Source: Littorina saxatilis (taxonomy: Eukaryota > Mollusca > Gastropoda > Littorinimorpha > Littorinidae). From it: a stretch of DNA of 64,000 nt. Position 1 is the stretch's first letter. Each line of letters opens with the position of its first letter. This document shows positions 61,028-64,000 of this stretch, one piece after another. The position numbers and the translations under genes were made by a program. A model generated the notes under the pieces. It saw only the letters and a list, made by a program, of their open reading frames with translations. It had not been told where the DNA came from and made no database searches. The stretch is taken from positions 7,021,970-7,085,969 of the forward strand of contig NC_090253.1 of assembly GCF_037325665.1 (NCBI RefSeq), written 5' to 3'.

Positions 61028-61760
61028 CTGCTTGACACAGAGTGGAATAATACCAAAGACTAATGGAACATGTTTGTTTGTCATCATTTTCACGAGTTTT
61101 CATTCACAAACACCTGGGAAATAAATCTCATGTTCCCCATGCAATAAATCCCCGGTTACCATAGTTGCAGTAAGCAGGTTATGCATGGATAATCAAAAGC
61201 AAACCCAATAGAAACGCTCGGGGATTCTTCGGCTCTTTTCATTGGCGTTTCCCCAGACCTAAACAGACGACACGACACTGCTTTGCAAAGTTCCAAAAAC
61301 GAACTGGCAAACTGGCAAAAGTAAACAAAAAACAAAACTACTTCATGAAAGGTCATAAATTCACCACAAACAAATGAAACCTAGCGATATGTTTTGTCTT
61401 CTTACAAAGTCATGGAGTGCGTGTATCTGTGTTTCGATACACAGACGTTCGGAGAAACACGAACGTCAAGTTCAAGTCAAACCAATTGACCCCTGACACA
61501 CACATTTTGACCCGTGCACAAGACGTATCGATAAACGAAGCGCAAATAAGAAATAATAATAAAAGCAAAGAACATAGCAATCAATCAATCAATATGAGGC
61601 TTACATCGCGCGTATTCCGCGAGTACAGTTCTAAGCGCAGGGATTTTTATTATTCTTTTTTGTTTTATGCAATTTATATCGCGCACATATTCAAGGCGCA
61701 GGGATAGCAACAAGATTGCAAACATATAGCAAAGCCGAGCAAGCAGACTGACAGGTCTAA
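61028..61760. other. Polycystin intron or 5' flank, left part
   Basis: No exon recognised. A SINE 3' end (AATCAATCAATCAATATGAG..ATCGCGCGTATTCCGCG) lies at 61578-61645. Confidence 0.5.
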
Positions 61761-61762
61761 TG

Positions 61763-62371
61763 ACAAGTCGCGTAAGGCGAAATTACTACATTTAGTCAAG
61801 CTGTGGAACTCACAGAATGAAACTGAACGCACTGCATTTTTTCACAATGACCGTAGTCCGCCGCTTGTGCATAACGGAGTGAAACTGACGAGCCTGTTCA
61901 GCGTGGTAGTGGTTTCGCTGTGCTGCATAGCACGCTTTTCTGTACCTCTCTTCGTTTTAACTTTCTGAGCGTGTTTTTTATCCAAACATATCATATCTAT
62001 ATGTTTTTGGAATCAGGAACCGACAAGGAATAAGACGAAATTGTTTTTAAATCGATTTCGGAAATTTAATTTTGATCATAATTTTTATATTTTTAATTTT
62101 TAGAGCTTGTTTTTAATTCAAATATAACATATTTATATGTTTTTGGAATCAGGAAATGATGTAGAATAAGATGAACGTAAATTTGGATCGTTTTATACAA
62201 CAAAAAAAACAATTTATTAACATTTTCAGATTTTTAATGACCCAAGTCATACATTTTTAAGCCACCAAGCTGAAATGCAATACCGAAGTCCGGCCTTCGT
62301 CGAAGATTGCTTTACAAAAATTTCAATCAATTTGATTGAAAAATGAGGGTGTGACAGTGCCGCCTCAACTT
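61763..62371 (-). repeat. Family A repeat, truncated
   Basis: Starts ACAAGTCGCGTAAGGCG and stops at CAGTGCCGCCTCAACTTT, where T-rich sequence and then a SINE follow. Confidence 0.8.
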
Positions 62372-62421
62372 TTTTTATTAATTTTTTTTTTACTGTCTTT
62401 CAGCTTACAACCTTTTCGACC

Positions 62422-62798
62422 CCCCCGCGGGTTAGGGGGAAGAATTTACCCGATGCCCCCCAGCATGTCGTAAGAGGCGACTAACGGATTCTGTTTCTCT
62501 TTTTACCCTTGTTAAGTGTTTCTTGTATAGAATATAGTCAATTTTTGTAAAGATTTTAGTCAAGCAGTATGTAAGAAATGTTAAGTCCTTTGTACTGGAA
62601 ACTTGCATAATAACTTGGTAAGGTAATACATTGTACTACGTTGCAAGCCCCTGGAGCAATTTTTTTATTAGTGCTTTTGTGAACAAGAAACAATTGACAA
62701 GTGGCTCTATCCCATCTCCCCCCCCCCCTCCCCTTTCCCCGTCGCGATATAACCTTCGTGGTTGAAAACGACGTTAAACACTAAATAAAGAAAGTAAA
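62422..62798 (+). mobile_element. Complete SINE-like element with target duplication
   Basis: Begins with a C run and GCGGGTTAGGGGG and ends ACGACGTTAAACACTAAATA-AAGAAAG. ACCTTTTCGAC flanks both sides (about 62411-62421 and 62800-62810), an 11-bp target-site duplication. The 3' end also occurs at 10615-10750. Confidence 0.75.
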
Positions 62799-63110
62799 GA
62801 CCTTTTCGACAAGAAAAAAAAGAAAAAAAAGAAAAGTAAAGAAAAAAGAACGAAACGCGACAGGACAACGATAACATGTGTATCGTTAGTCGTATAGCAT
62901 GGTATGCCATGTTATTGTTTATTGTTCGATTGTTTGTCAACAGAGTTTTTTCTCGATATTTTTCACGAAGGCACAGTTGGGGAAAGTTCAACAAAGCGAA
63001 TAATGTAGATGAGGGTCAGCGAAGAAGAGTGTCCCTGGTGGAACGTGAAGTCCGTGAAGTCCGTGTCCGTCAGCAGCGTCGTCAGGCGTGGAGGCATGGT
63101 CGGCTCACCG

Positions 63111-63863
63111 TCACTGTGTGCAACTGCAGTCTAGCATGACATGGCAACCCGCCTCGATGTGTTGTTTCATCCTGTCTATTTGATCTGCGTACCTAAGCGG
63201 GTCAACATCGCACCATCGTCTTAGACAGCTAAGGGTATTGATGTATCGTCGATCAGTGTCTTCAGTTTCTTCAGTAAAATAAAACCAGTTTTCCACAACA
63301 CCTTCTCTCAGTCCATTCTGAAACACCATCCGGTCAGTCAATGCATATAGGACACCACAGCGATGATCAAGGACATCTTTTCTCACAACAGGTGTCACGA
63401 CACACTCTAAGACTGCATCTCTTTCCTTAGGCTCGAGTGAAGACAAATAATGGGTTACAGTATCGCGCCGATCTTCCCAATACTGAAGGAACTCGTCGTT
63501 CTCTGAATCCGTGTCGCCGGTGTCACACAACGTTTTATCTGTGTCAGGGTCTTGATCCATTGCAGAATCAGGCGGTTCCTGCATGTAATTGTCGGTGTTG
63601 TTGTAATCAGGGCGCTGTGCCGTCTGACTGGGTGGGGTCTCAAACACATTGTCAACAACACCGGACCCAGCGTTTTGTTCCACACTTGTAATGCTGTCAC
63701 TGTTTATGTTTACGTCGTGTGACTGACCTTTGACCTGATGTTGTCTTGTCGCCACACGCTGCGTGTCTCGCCTGAGTTCGCTCGGTGACTTGCGTCGGTA
63801 GTGTGCAAAAGTGACTGGTTCGGGTTTCTCAATGGCGGATGCTGAGTCACTGTCCCATCTCAA
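63111..63863 (-). CDS. Unassigned open frame, 250 codons, near the right edge
   Basis: The frame runs from an ATG at 63863 to TGA at 63111. The N-half is polar with FAHYRRKSPSELRRDTQR, a KSP-x-RRD motif I associate loosely with uncharacterised aquatic-invertebrate proteins, often repeat-linked. The middle is acidic (DQDPDTDKTLCDTGDTDSEN). The C-half looks folded (LSSLEPKERDAVLECVVTPV, CGVLYALTDRMVFQNGL, LSCLRRWCDVDPLRYADQI). A possible donor at 63117 (CA then GTGACG) has the phase needed by the polycystin exon at 61027, so it might be an upstream exon. It does not look like the expected extracellular domain at that place. An open stretch in another frame continues to its right and may be a separate exon. 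Confidence 0.4.
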   Translation of the reverse strand: MRWDSDSASAIEKPEPVTFAHYRRKSPSELRRDTQRVATRQHQVKGQSHDVNINSDSITSVEQNAGSGVVDNVFETPPSQTAQRPDYNNTDNYMQEPPDSAMDQDPDTDKTLCDTGDTDSENDEFLQYWEDRRDTVTHYLSSLEPKERDAVLECVVTPVVRKDVLDHRCGVLYALTDRMVFQNGLREGVVENWFYFTEETEDTDRRYINTLSCLRRWCDVDPLRYADQIDRMKQHIEAGCHVMLDCSCTQ

Positions 63864-64000
63864 GACAGTGTCGTTGTTTTCCCCTTGTCGTGCACGTCAC
63901 ATGAAGACAGGGAGCACTTCATGGCCAGAGTCTGCAGAACTGACTCTAAGGCAACTGGTAGTCCTAGAATGTCCATCATATAGGAACGAAGGAAGAACTT

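Overview
The window looks like a piece of a repeat-rich mollusc nuclear genome, most likely a marine gastropod and possibly a littorinid-like caenogastropod. The evidence is small exons with GT-AG introns, long CA and GA microsatellites, several tRNA-derived SINE families and L2-type LINE remnants. The species call is inference. There is a 200-base N gap at 21301-21500. Most sequence outside the four genes below is dispersed or tandem repeat.

Region 2.5-10.6 kb holds two two-exon genes for secreted IL-17-like cytokines, arranged head to head (minus 4824-2528, plus 8347-10556). They are an inverted duplication that also copied the TATA-type promoter and 5' UTR. Around them lie an inverted pair of about 1.1-1.3 kb repeats with internal minisatellites (1.0-2.4 kb and 14.7-15.8 kb) and an 88-bp satellite (12.2-13.9 kb).

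Region 15.9-28 kb has no gene I can support. It holds at least five copies of an 837-bp dispersed repeat, the assembly gap, and two tandemly duplicated blocks.

Region 28.4-46.4 kb, minus strand, is one gene of 16 recognised coding exons whose phases all join into about 663-669 codons. It encodes a secreted right-handed parallel beta-helix protein that resembles glycoside hydrolase family 141. A roughly 3-kb inverted-repeat element lies inside exon 9 and seems to supply that exon's splice donor.

Region 46.4-51.9 kb has a MITE, a SINE, a 5'-truncated L2-like LINE (about 48.99-50.64 kb) and a minisatellite. Region 52.1-61.0 kb, minus strand, is the 3' half of a polycystin-1-like gene: the last channel helices, a coiled coil and an unrecognised C-terminal domain, ending at a stop at 52134. 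An unassigned 250-codon frame lies at 63111-63863.

The most unusual pattern is that several minisatellite-like arrays in the two large genes are built from pieces of the genes' own exon-intron junctions. In the polycystin gene these copies keep usable acceptors. One gives an in-frame 78-nt extension, and four are upstream in-frame 45-nt exon fragments.
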